From an uncultured bacterium (GTDB lineage Bacteria > Armatimonadota > UBA5829 > DSUL01): a DNA stretch of 6,186 nucleotides. Both the position numbers and the translations under genes were made by a program. A model generated the notes under the pieces. That model searched no databases. It was not told the origin of the DNA and worked only from the letters and a program-made list of their open reading frames with translations. Where the stretch lies: NCBI GenBank assembly GCA_937967775.1, contig CALCJH010000091.1:1-6186 (forward strand), read 5' to 3'. Shown piece by piece: positions 1 to 5,024 of this stretch. The first letter of the stretch is position 1, and each line of letters begins with the position of its first letter.

Positions 1-503
1 ACGTAGTGCATCCCGTCGGAGTCACAGAGATAGACGGTCTCCGATGGCCGGTCAATGTCGGATTGCTTTACCGGGAACAGCCAGCAGTAGTTGAACAGGT
101 TGATGTTGACGCCGAGGGTGTTGTAGCCGTGCGGGTTCTTCTGCGCGTCATACACTCCCTCATCTGCCTGCCACGCGATGGCCGGGCAGCTCAGCACGCC
201 TGTGTTCCGGACGTAGGGGCGCAGGATGCCCTCCCAGGTCATGTTGTAGCCGTCCGGGACGATCATCATCAGGGGCGGCACCTGCCCCTTGTTGTCATCT
301 GTGTACATCATCCAGGCCTTGGAGATCTGGCTGACGTTGTTCAGGCATTTCGCGCCGATGGCCCGGTCCCTGGCTCTGGCGAAGACCGGGAACAGGATCG
401 CCGCCAGAATGGCGATGATGGCGATCACCACCAGCAGCTCGATGAGCGTGAAGCCTTCCATCTGTCCGCGCTTCCTTGCGCCCCAGCATGTTTGCCGCTG
501 CAT
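1..503 (-). CDS. Prepilin-like protein with N-terminal cleavage/methylation motif (DUF1559-like), C-terminus cut off by window edge
   Basis: This is a pseudopilin/pilin-like surface protein, probably matured by prepilin peptidase and assembled by a type II secretion or type IV pilus-like machine. The ATG (CAT at 501-503) has a good Shine-Dalgarno site, AGGAG, about ten bases upstream. The reading frame stays open for 167 residues to the window edge. A basic 17-residue leader ends in Gly17, followed by FTLIELLVVIAIIAILAAIL, with Glu22 as the conserved +5 glutamate and one hydrophobic helix running to about residue 40. Next come FPVFARARD and the KCLNN.SQI...W.MYTDDN pattern typical of the DUF1559 / 'H-X9-DG' prepilins common in Planctomycetota and Armatimonadota. 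Later segments, GYNTLGVN and RPSETVYLCDSDG, also fit that family. The internal Met15 is a poor start because it would leave only a three-residue leader. The gene follows the 587-1699 gene on the same strand after an 83-base gap containing a hairpin. The family is clear, but the exact role is unknown because such genes are usually present in many paralogues. Confidence 0.9.
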   Translation of the reverse strand, partial: MQRQTCWGARKRGQMEGFTLIELLVVIAIIAILAAILFPVFARARDRAIGAKCLNNVSQISKAWMMYTDDNKGQVPPLMMIVPDGYNMTWEGILRPYVRNTGVLSCPAIAWQADEGVYDAQKNPHGYNTLGVNINLFNYCWLFPVKQSDIDRPSETVYLCDSDGMHY

Positions 504-529
504 TGTTGGTTGCTCCTTGGAATGCTCCA

Positions 530-567
530 GCGAGAAACCTCGCGGGGCCGCACGACGGCGGCCCCGC
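530..567 (-). terminator. GC-rich hairpin between the two minus-strand genes, possible terminator or attenuator
   Basis: A perfect 9-bp stem, GCGGGGCCG (542-550) with CGGCCCCGC (559-567), encloses an 8-base loop. It lies 19 bases past the stop codon of the 587-1699 gene on the minus strand. Immediately downstream on that strand a second small stem, GCGAG/CTCGC (539-543 with 530-534), overlaps the first by two bases, so the two may compete. There is only a TTT run rather than a real U tract, so intrinsic termination is uncertain. It could equally tune expression of the downstream prepilin gene or protect an mRNA end. Confidence 0.5.
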
Positions 568-586
568 ACTTTAGAATCGGATACTG

Positions 587-1699
587 CTACTGCTTCTTAA
601 TCAGTTGCCTGCGCCCGACGCTCACTTTCGGCGGATCGGCCTTCTCATCAATGATGCTGAACGGGAAGGTTACCATGTCTCCGTTGGCGGCCACTCTGTC
701 CCAGCGTTGGCAGCGCACGTGCATGGTCTTGCCGCTTCCATCAATCAGATAGAAGTAGCCATTGTTGATGCTCTGGATCTTCCCCGTGGCCCGGAAGAGA
801 TACCGCTGCTTGGCCTCGCTCATCATCGGGTCCAAGGTGGTCTTTGTCAGGATGTGCCGGGCCGGCCTCGCCTCGAAGTCATAGCTCTGGAAGGATCCGT
901 CGTTGAAGAAGATCTCGAACAGGTCCACCCAGGTCTCGCTGGTGGCATTGTTGCGCCACCAGGCGCTGCCGCCGTTGCTCTGCCAGCCCGAGGCGCTCAC
1001 TTTCGGGGATCCGTTCCGGATGGTGCAGCTGGTTCCTGTGAGATTGCCCACGCCGGGATCCAGACTGACCGGCACAGGCTCGGCAGCCGTCCCGGCGAAC
1101 CACATTCCGGCCGCCCTCTGCTTGAACCAGTTCCAGTCTCCCTGCCACTGCTGCCCCGCCGGCGGGTCCCATTCCTTGAAAGTCCCCTGAATGGAGAGAT
1201 CCCAGTTGTACCACTGATTGATGTAAACCGGTTCAGGGGCAATGGGCGCCTGCCATTCGAACATGTAGAGCTGCGTGCCGTCGGTCAGGTATAGCTCGAT
1301 GACCGGCGGGATGGCGTCGTTTTGAGCATAGCTGGCGTAGGTCGTGCAGGTGGCATAGCGGATGGTCTGCACATCATCTATCTTCACGCCAGCGAAGTTG
1401 TTGGTTCCCAGGCAGACGTGAGGCGCCGGGTTCGAATAGCCCTCATAGGGCTGCATGTGAAAGGCTCCAGTTCCCGCTGGCGGCGGGTCCAGGATGCCGA
1501 TCTGGTAGCCGGTGAGGTCCTCGAACTGAGCCAGCGGAGTGTCGCCACCCGATCCCTGCAGCGCGGCGAACTTCCAGCCGTTCATCTCAGGCTCGCCGCC
1601 GGGTTTGACGGTAAAGAACCCGATGGTGGTGAAAGCCTGCGCGGCGCCCGCGCACATCAACAGGACAAGACAGTACGCCGTCCATCGTGTGAGGCGCAT
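587..1699 (-). CDS. Sec-exported protein of unknown function with OB-fold-like C-terminal domain
   Basis: I do not recognise the family. The start chosen is the ATG at 1697-1699, which gives 370 residues. It is preceded by a GGGGG Shine-Dalgarno-like run about ten bases upstream and begins directly with a signal peptide: MRLTR, a hydrophobic core, and AQA before Phe23. The open frame extends 33 codons further upstream, but that part is Arg-rich, lacks a ribosome site and would bury the signal peptide. Residues 23 to about 285 look like an extracytoplasmic beta-rich region, rich in Trp, Tyr and Asn, with segments such as IELYLTDGTQLYMFEW. Residues from about 300 to the end (FRATGKIQSINNGYFYLIDGSGKTM...VRC...GDMVTF...KVSVG) have the strand pattern of the small OB-fold domains found at the ends of many exported proteins in Armatimonadota-like genomes. 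That match is an inference from pattern. The gene is divergent from the amidase gene and upstream of the prepilin gene, suggesting a surface or extracellular role. It is probably expressed from the extended -10 promoter near 1814-1819. Confidence 0.8.
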   Translation of the reverse strand: MRLTRWTAYCLVLLMCAGAAQAFTTIGFFTVKPGGEPEMNGWKFAALQGSGGDTPLAQFEDLTGYQIGILDPPPAGTGAFHMQPYEGYSNPAPHVCLGTNNFAGVKIDDVQTIRYATCTTYASYAQNDAIPPVIELYLTDGTQLYMFEWQAPIAPEPVYINQWYNWDLSIQGTFKEWDPPAGQQWQGDWNWFKQRAAGMWFAGTAAEPVPVSLDPGVGNLTGTSCTIRNGSPKVSASGWQSNGGSAWWRNNATSETWVDLFEIFFNDGSFQSYDFEARPARHILTKTTLDPMMSEAKQRYLFRATGKIQSINNGYFYLIDGSGKTMHVRCQRWDRVAANGDMVTFPFSIIDEKADPPKVSVGRRQLIKKQ

Positions 1700-1733
1700 C
1701 TTTGCGGTTCCCCCTTTCGCTCTCTCTGCAAAG
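1700..1733 (-). promoter_or_regulatory. Leader hairpin abutting the start codon of the 587-1699 gene
   Basis: In the minus-strand transcript CUUUGC (1733-1728) can pair perfectly with GCAAAG (1705-1700), which directly touches the AUG. The 22-base loop contains the only ribosome-binding-like sequence, GGGGG (1714-1710). Such a fold could limit ribosome access or present the site in a loop. The stem is only 6 bp, so the call is tentative. Confidence 0.3.
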
Positions 1734-1784
1734 CCCCCGCGCGATGTTCGCCCGGAGGCATCCCTCCTTGCCCGCAGATGACGG

Positions 1785-1810
1785 CGCGCCTGCGCCATCC
1801 TGCAGGCGCG
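1785..1810. repeat. 9-bp inverted repeat just downstream of the minus-strand -10 box
   Basis: CGCGCCTGC (1785-1793) pairs perfectly with GCAGGCGCG (1802-1810) around an 8-base loop. It starts four bases downstream of the presumed -10 element on the minus strand, so it overlaps the expected transcription start. It could be a repressor site. If transcription starts further upstream, it could instead be a 5'-end mRNA stem. Confidence 0.45.
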
Positions 1811-1813
1811 TCA

Positions 1814-1819
1814 ATTATA
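1814..1819 (-). promoter_or_regulatory. Extended -10 promoter element (TGGTATAAT) for the 587-1699 gene
   Basis: On the minus strand the sequence reads TGGTATAATTG, a perfect TATAAT -10 hexamer preceded by the TGn extension that can compensate for a weak -35. No good -35 lies at 17 bases. TTGCCG at 1841-1846 is the nearest match but is spaced 21 bases away. Start of transcription is expected near 1807, giving a leader of about 108 bases before the ATG at 1699. It is one of the few A+T-rich spots in an otherwise G+C-rich region, which supports the call. Confidence 0.6.
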
Positions 1820-1842
1820 CCACCATCCCATATCTCCTGGCG

Positions 1843-1865
1843 GCAACAATTCGCTTCGTTGTTGC
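1843..1865. repeat. 7-bp inverted repeat GCAACAA/TTGTTGC
   Basis: GCAACAA (1843-1849) and TTGTTGC (1859-1865) are perfect inverted copies around a 9-base centre. The element lies just upstream of the minus-strand -10 box, roughly where a -35 element or an activator or repressor would sit, and it abuts the direct repeat that begins at 1864. A regulator-binding site is possible, but no regulator is encoded in the window. Confidence 0.35.
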
Positions 1866-1890
1866 GCCATTCTGGAGCAAGCGCCATTCT
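1864..1890. repeat. Tandem 10-base direct repeat GCGCCATTCT, 17-base period
   Basis: GCGCCATTCT occurs at 1864-1873 and again, identical, at 1881-1890, separated by GGAGCAA. The first T of GGAGCAA's inverted counterpart TTGCTCC is found at 1922. The spacing is between one and two DNA turns, so the copies would lie on different faces of the helix. It may be a regulator half-site pair or a small slippage duplication. Confidence 0.4.
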
Positions 1891-1903
1891 TCCGAGCACC
1901 CCT

Positions 1904-1913
1904 TGACCGGTCA
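1904..1913. promoter_or_regulatory. Perfect palindrome TGACCGGTCA, possible operator
   Basis: This is a 10-base perfect palindrome in the divergent intergenic region, about 90 bases upstream of the amidase ATG. It overlaps a -35-like TTGACC at 1903-1908, although no convincing -10 follows at 17 bases. The form resembles operators of dimeric helix-turn-helix regulators (for example the TetR family), but there is no regulator gene in the window to support a specific assignment. Confidence 0.35.
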
Positions 1914-1940
1914 GAAGCAGATTGCTCCTCGTCCAGGCAG

Positions 1941-1957
1941 GCCGGACCGCGTCCGGC
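1941..1957. repeat. 7-bp hairpin GCCGGAC/GTCCGGC in the amidase gene upstream region
   Basis: GCCGGAC (1941-1947) and GTCCGGC (1951-1957) form a perfect stem with a 3-base loop, 46 bases upstream of the amidase start codon. There is no following T run on either strand, so it is not an obvious intrinsic terminator. It may be a leader stem or an operator. Confidence 0.4.
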
Positions 1958-2003
1958 GTCGAAGGCAGCCATAACGACCGCAGATGCCGGAGGTGTTCCA
2001 GGT

Positions 2004-3572
2004 ATGACACGCTCTCTCCTCATTACGACTATGCTCGTCGCGGCTGTATGCGGAGCGGCCGCGGCCAGCGATGGGATACAGCTGCGCGGCATCGCGCCGT
2101 CTGCGCCGTCCCCGGAGCCCGGAAGCGCAGCCCTCCTGGGATTCGAGATTACCGCCCCCTGGATGACCGGAAAGCTCTTCATGCGTTTCCCGGAGACCCT
2201 GGCGAGCGCCCGGGGCGTGCATTTCATAGATCACTACCGCGAGGATATGCCGCAGATCGGTCCGCTGGAGATGCCGCCGGTATGGGGTGGCAACCAGCTC
2301 ACCGGCTCCATTGGGGTTCGGGGACGGACGGCGGAGGGGCTCTGGTTCTACGGATACGCGAGTCCGGTCCCTGACGGAGTGGTAATGGAGTTCCGGGTGG
2401 AGAACCGGTCCCGCGAGACCCTGGCGGATGTGAACACCCAGATGTGTCTCTCGCTGGAGGGCTCGCCGGATTTCGGTGGCAAAGACGCCCTGCGCGACGT
2501 CAGAGTCTGGTCAGGCGGGCGGCTGCGGAGCCTGGCGGAACTCGCCGGGCTGCCGGGGGAGGAAGGCCGGCACTCGTGGGTCGTAGTGCGGACCCGTGAG
2601 GCTGCTGCGGTCTATACCGGCCCGATGGTGCACCCAGATGGCTGGCGCATGGCGCGGGCGGTGGCGGACCGGAGCCTCATCCTGCGCTCCAGCTCCGACC
2701 GGAGGCGGCTTGTGGCTATTGCCTGGGACACGCCAGCTGCCCTGCTGATGAGCAACTCCGGCATCCCCTGCCTGCACGCCGGGCCGGGTGGATCTGTGAC
2801 GCTGAAGCCGGGCGAACAGCATACCTGGAAGGGCCGCATCTACCTGATGGGGAACCGTCCAGGTCGTCTGCTGCAGAAGTGGGAGGAGGACTTCGGACCC
2901 CGTGGCAGGCTGACTTCCTACGCGGCCGCGCTGGCGAAGGCTATGCGCCGGCCACGGGTCATCCTGAATCCCTCCAACCAGTATGCCAACCGCATTCGGG
3001 GCGAAGGAGGCGAGGAGCTCTACAACGAGGGGCTCAATATGTGGCATTACGCCGTGGCCGCGCAGAAGTACCTGCGTGAGTACGGGCAGGTCGAGGCGTT
3101 CATCACCCGCAGCACGCAGACTCAGGTCACAACTCTGCGTTACGAAGCGATGCTGGCGAACGCCCTTCGCGGCGACCTGCTCATCTCGCTGCACTCGGAT
3201 GCCACCGGCAACAACACTCCCGGCGGCGGAACGTGGACTTTCTACACCGGTCCGAAGCATCTTTCGGAGGAAGATCTGGCTTTCCTTCCCTATCCGCTTG
3301 AAGACTCCAGGCGGCTGGCCGCCCTGGTCCAGGAAAAGGCGCTGGAAGCCATCCGCGAAGTCTACCCGGACGTTCTGGACCGCGGCATCCGGGAGCACCG
3401 GTCCCGCCTGTATATGCTCCACAGACCGCGTTGTCCTTCCTGTCTCATCGAGGTGCTGTTCCACACCAACCCTGTGGAGCGCGAGCTGTTGAAGGATCCG
3501 GCTTTTCAGGATCGCGTCGGACGGGCCATCGCCGAGGCTGCGCTGGAGTTCCTGTTCCCGTCGAAGCGTTAG
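2004..3572 (+). CDS. Exported N-acetylmuramoyl-L-alanine amidase-like protein (Amidase_3-type C-terminal domain) with unknown N-terminal domain
   Basis: The 522-residue protein starts at an ATG with Shine-Dalgarno GGAGGTG eight bases upstream. A Sec signal peptide ends near AAAA-S22. Residues of about 30-290 form an unrecognised beta-rich domain, ending in PCLHAGPGG...LKPGEQHTWKGRIYLMG, a style I associate with Verrucomicrobiota/Planctomycetota hypothetical proteins. Residues of about 318-517 resemble zinc-dependent cell-wall amidases (Amidase_3), which cleave the bond between MurNAc and L-Ala in peptidoglycan. Visible landmarks are a Glu pair at 337-338 (second metal-ligand position), SLHSDA with His397 (third ligand) and LIEVLFHTNP with Glu483 (catalytic glutamate position). 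The usual first-ligand motif DPGHGG is replaced by LNPSNQ (321-326). This recalls the 'SPSxQ' amidase-like subgroup of Gram-positive and phage-type proteins, so it may be a natural variant rather than a dead enzyme. Two cysteines (477, 480) sit just before the catalytic Glu. Substrate and activity are unproven. xylA follows on the same strand after 129 bases. Confidence 0.82.
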   Translation: MTRSLLITTMLVAAVCGAAAASDGIQLRGIAPSAPSPEPGSAALLGFEITAPWMTGKLFMRFPETLASARGVHFIDHYREDMPQIGPLEMPPVWGGNQLTGSIGVRGRTAEGLWFYGYASPVPDGVVMEFRVENRSRETLADVNTQMCLSLEGSPDFGGKDALRDVRVWSGGRLRSLAELAGLPGEEGRHSWVVVRTREAAAVYTGPMVHPDGWRMARAVADRSLILRSSSDRRRLVAIAWDTPAALLMSNSGIPCLHAGPGGSVTLKPGEQHTWKGRIYLMGNRPGRLLQKWEEDFGPRGRLTSYAAALAKAMRRPRVILNPSNQYANRIRGEGGEELYNEGLNMWHYAVAAQKYLREYGQVEAFITRSTQTQVTTLRYEAMLANALRGDLLISLHSDATGNNTPGGGTWTFYTGPKHLSEEDLAFLPYPLEDSRRLAALVQEKALEAIREVYPDVLDRGIREHRSRLYMLHRPRCPSCLIEVLFHTNPVERELLKDPAFQDRVGRAIAEAALEFLFPSKR

Positions 3573-3576
3573 CGGA

Positions 3577-3603
3577 GCGCCCGCAGGCAGGATTTCCGGG
3601 CGC
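3577..3603 (+). terminator. Hairpin just after the amidase stop codon, possible weak terminator
   Basis: GCGCCCG (3577-3583) and CGGGCGC (3597-3603) form a perfect 7-bp stem around a 13-base loop, beginning four bases past the TAG stop. No T tract follows, so intrinsic termination is doubtful. It might stabilise the mRNA end or act with Rho. A second short stem, CCGGC/GCCGG, lies downstream in the same gap near 3638-3650. Confidence 0.3.
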
Positions 3604-3670
3604 GCTTGGGGAAACGGGCACAGGCGGCGCGCTCATCCCGGCCGCGCCGGCCGGAGCGTGGAGGCTTACA

Positions 3671-3682
3671 CTTTCGGGAAAG
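3671..3682. promoter_or_regulatory. Short inverted repeat CTTTCGGGAAAG upstream of xylA
   Basis: CTTTC and GAAAG are perfect inverted copies with a two-base centre. They sit nine bases before the xylA Shine-Dalgarno site GAAGGA (3691-3696) and just after a TACACT that weakly resembles a -10 box. An operator or small mRNA stem that governs xylA is possible. The element is short and could be chance. Confidence 0.25.
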
Positions 3683-3701
3683 GCTTGCTGGAAGGACATC
3701 A

Positions 3702-4871
3702 ATGGCATACGAACCTCGCAAGGAAGACAAGTTCAGTTTCGGTCTGTGGACCTGCGCTAACCGGGGACGTGATCCCTTCGGTGAGGCGACCCGGCCTCCG
3801 CTGGACCCGTTCACCATCGTGCGGAAGCTTGGCGAGATGGGAGTGTGGGGGGTCAGCCTGCACGATAACGACCTGATCCCCATTGACGCCTCCGTCGCGG
3901 AGCGGGACCGGCTGCTGAAGGAGTTCAAGAAAACGCTCGACGAAAGCGGCATGGTCATCGCGATGGCGACGACCAACATGTTCTACGACCCGGTCTTCAA
4001 GGATGGCGGATTCACCTCCAATGACGGCCGTGTGCGCTCTTACTCGCTGCACAAGGTGATGCATGCCATAGATGCGGCGGTGGAACTGGGGGCCGACACG
4101 TTCGTGTTCTGGGGTGGACGCGAGGGCACCGAGGTGGACCTCTCGAAGAACCACGTGGACTCCGTCAAGCGCTACCGCGAGGCGCTGAACTTCCTGTGTC
4201 ACTACGTCAAGGACCAGGGATACAACATGCGCTTCAGCCTGGAGGCCAAGCCGAACGAGCCGCGGGGCGACATCTACTTCTCCACCACGGGCGCGTTGCT
4301 GGGCTTTATCGCCACGCTGGACTACCCTGAGATGGTGGGCGTGAACCCTGAAGTGGCGCACGAGCTTATGGCCAACCTGAACTGCGCCCACGTCTATGCT
4401 CAGTGCCTCGAGGCGGGCAAGCTGTTCCTGGTGCACCTGAACTCACAGAAGTATGCCCGCTACGATCAGGATCTGCGGTTCGGAAGTGAGGACATCCAGG
4501 GCAACTTCGCCCTGGTGCACCTCCTGGAGACCAACGGCTTCGACGGAGCGCGCGAGTTCGACGCCCATCCCTACCGCACGGAGGATGTGGACGGCGTGTG
4601 GGACTTCGCGATGGGGTGCATGCGCAACTACCTGATCCTCAAGGAGAAGGCCCTGCAGTTCGAAGCCGACCCGGAGGTGCAGGAGATCCGCGCTGCAAAC
4701 GATGGCGCCTGCGCTTTATGGGAGGCGGCGGCCGGCGGTTATTCTCCGGAGACCGCGCGGGCCATCAAGGCCGAGTCCTACGACATCAAGGCGATGGCGG
4801 AGCGCGGCCTTCGCTATGAGCGCCTGAGTCAGATTGCGTGCGAGATCCTGCTTGGAGTGCGCAAGGCATAG
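3702..4871 (+). CDS. xylA: Xylose isomerase (class I, actinobacterial/Thermus-type) with an unusual metal-1 ligand
   Basis: The enzyme interconverts D-xylose and D-xylulose (and glucose/fructose) in the cytoplasm using two divalent metals. The start is the ATG after AAGGA with a five-base spacer. It yields 389 residues and begins MAYEP..EDKFSFGLWT as family members do. An upstream in-frame ATG at 3606 would add 32 atypical Arg-rich residues. Numbering happens to match Streptomyces xylose isomerase: Trp16, Phe26, His54 and Asp57 (LHDNDLIP), Phe94, Trp137, Glu181 and Lys183 (EAKPNEPRGD), Glu217 and His220 (NPEVAH), Asp255 and Asp257 (YDQD), and Asp287 (FDAHPYRTED) are all present. The exception is position 245, normally Asp in HIDLN and a metal-1 ligand, which is His here (LVHLNSQ). 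The C-terminal helical arm (CMRNYLILKEKA onward) for tetramer contacts is complete. No xylulokinase, transporter or XylR adjoins it. Assignment to the family is very secure, but true substrate and activity are less so because of His245. Confidence 0.94.
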   Translation: MAYEPRKEDKFSFGLWTCANRGRDPFGEATRPPLDPFTIVRKLGEMGVWGVSLHDNDLIPIDASVAERDRLLKEFKKTLDESGMVIAMATTNMFYDPVFKDGGFTSNDGRVRSYSLHKVMHAIDAAVELGADTFVFWGGREGTEVDLSKNHVDSVKRYREALNFLCHYVKDQGYNMRFSLEAKPNEPRGDIYFSTTGALLGFIATLDYPEMVGVNPEVAHELMANLNCAHVYAQCLEAGKLFLVHLNSQKYARYDQDLRFGSEDIQGNFALVHLLETNGFDGAREFDAHPYRTEDVDGVWDFAMGCMRNYLILKEKALQFEADPEVQEIRAANDGACALWEAAAGGYSPETARAIKAESYDIKAMAERGLRYERLSQIACEILLGVRKA

Positions 4872-4880
4872 TATCCTCGT

Positions 4881-4955
4881 GGCCCTGCCCGTCACGGATG
4901 GCGCCGGGAACCCCCGGATTCCGGAGGCGGTCCATAAACCGTGATGGGCGGGGCC
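4881..4955. repeat. Long 17-bp inverted repeat with nested hairpins between xylA and the next gene
   Basis: GGCCCTGCCCGTCACGG (4881-4897) pairs over all 17 positions with CCGTGATGGGCGGGGCC (4939-4955): 15 Watson-Crick pairs and two G-U wobbles on the plus-strand RNA. The 41-base interior contains its own stem, CCGGG/CCCGG (4904-4908 with 4913-4917), plus alternative CCGG pairings. It begins nine bases past the xylA stop. There is no U tract after it, so classical intrinsic termination is not supported. It could be a terminator of another kind, an mRNA-end stabiliser or a structured leader for the downstream gene. Confidence 0.6.
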
Positions 4956-4957
4956 GG

Positions 4958-4987
4958 TTGACTCCTGTCTCGCCGCGGTGCTACCAT
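4958..4987 (+). promoter_or_regulatory. Weak promoter candidate upstream of the Ig-like protein gene
   Basis: TTGACT (4958-4963) is followed after 18 bases by TACCAT (4982-4987), which matches the TATAAT consensus at four positions. It starts just after the long inverted repeat and would place transcription start near 4994, about 30 bases ahead of the presumed start codon. The surroundings are very G+C-rich and the match is modest. Confidence 0.3.
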
Positions 4988-5024
4988 CCCGGCAGGGGCG
5001 GGGTGGACGGCGAAGTTGGGAGCG

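Larger units (their letters stand above)
1700..2003. other. Divergent intergenic region with promoter-like and palindromic elements
   Basis: This 304-base gap separates the start codons of the minus-strand secreted-protein gene and the plus-strand amidase gene. I see no credible protein-coding or tRNA-like content in it. It holds an extended -10 element on the minus strand, a 9-bp hairpin next to it, a 7-bp hairpin at 1843-1865, a tandem 10-base direct repeat at 1864-1890, a 10-base perfect palindrome at 1904-1913, and a 7-bp hairpin at 1941-1957. The amidase Shine-Dalgarno site GGAGGTG is at 1989-1995. Open frames crossing the region do not look like real genes. Confidence 0.7.

Noticed and set aside
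6..752. Plus-strand 248-codon open frame
   Set aside because: It lies opposite the prepilin and the end of the secreted-protein gene, spans both genes and their hairpin gap, has no ribosome site and no recognisable domain. It is a G+C-driven shadow.
1697..1740. Cyclic-di-GMP (GEMM-I) riboswitch suggested by GAAA...CGCAAAG in the minus-strand leader
   Set aside because: The short motif resembles part of the GEMM core, but the paired partner segments (GGCAAACC and the second-helix GG.C blocks) are missing and GCAAAG touches the AUG, leaving no room for the rest of the aptamer.
1700..1798. 33-codon N-terminal extension of the 587-1699 protein
   Set aside because: It would place a signal peptide internally, and the ribosome-like GGGGG sits just before the inner ATG.
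2511..3464. Minus-strand 317-codon open frame inside the amidase gene
   Set aside because: It is antisense to a well-supported coding region with recognisable catalytic motifs. Its own translation has no family-like pattern.
3606..3701. 32-codon N-terminal extension of XylA
   Set aside because: The residues are Arg/Gly-rich and unlike family starts, and the ATG at 3702 has its own ribosome site and begins exactly where homologues do.
3699..4436. Minus-strand 245-codon open frame inside xylA
   Set aside because: It is antisense to an unmistakable xylose isomerase. The His/Val/Arg-rich translation is typical of a shadow frame.
4958..4987. Strong housekeeping promoter after xylA
   Set aside because: I kept it only as a low-confidence feature: the -10 match is four of six and the spacer is 18 bases, so a strong promoter claim is not supported.
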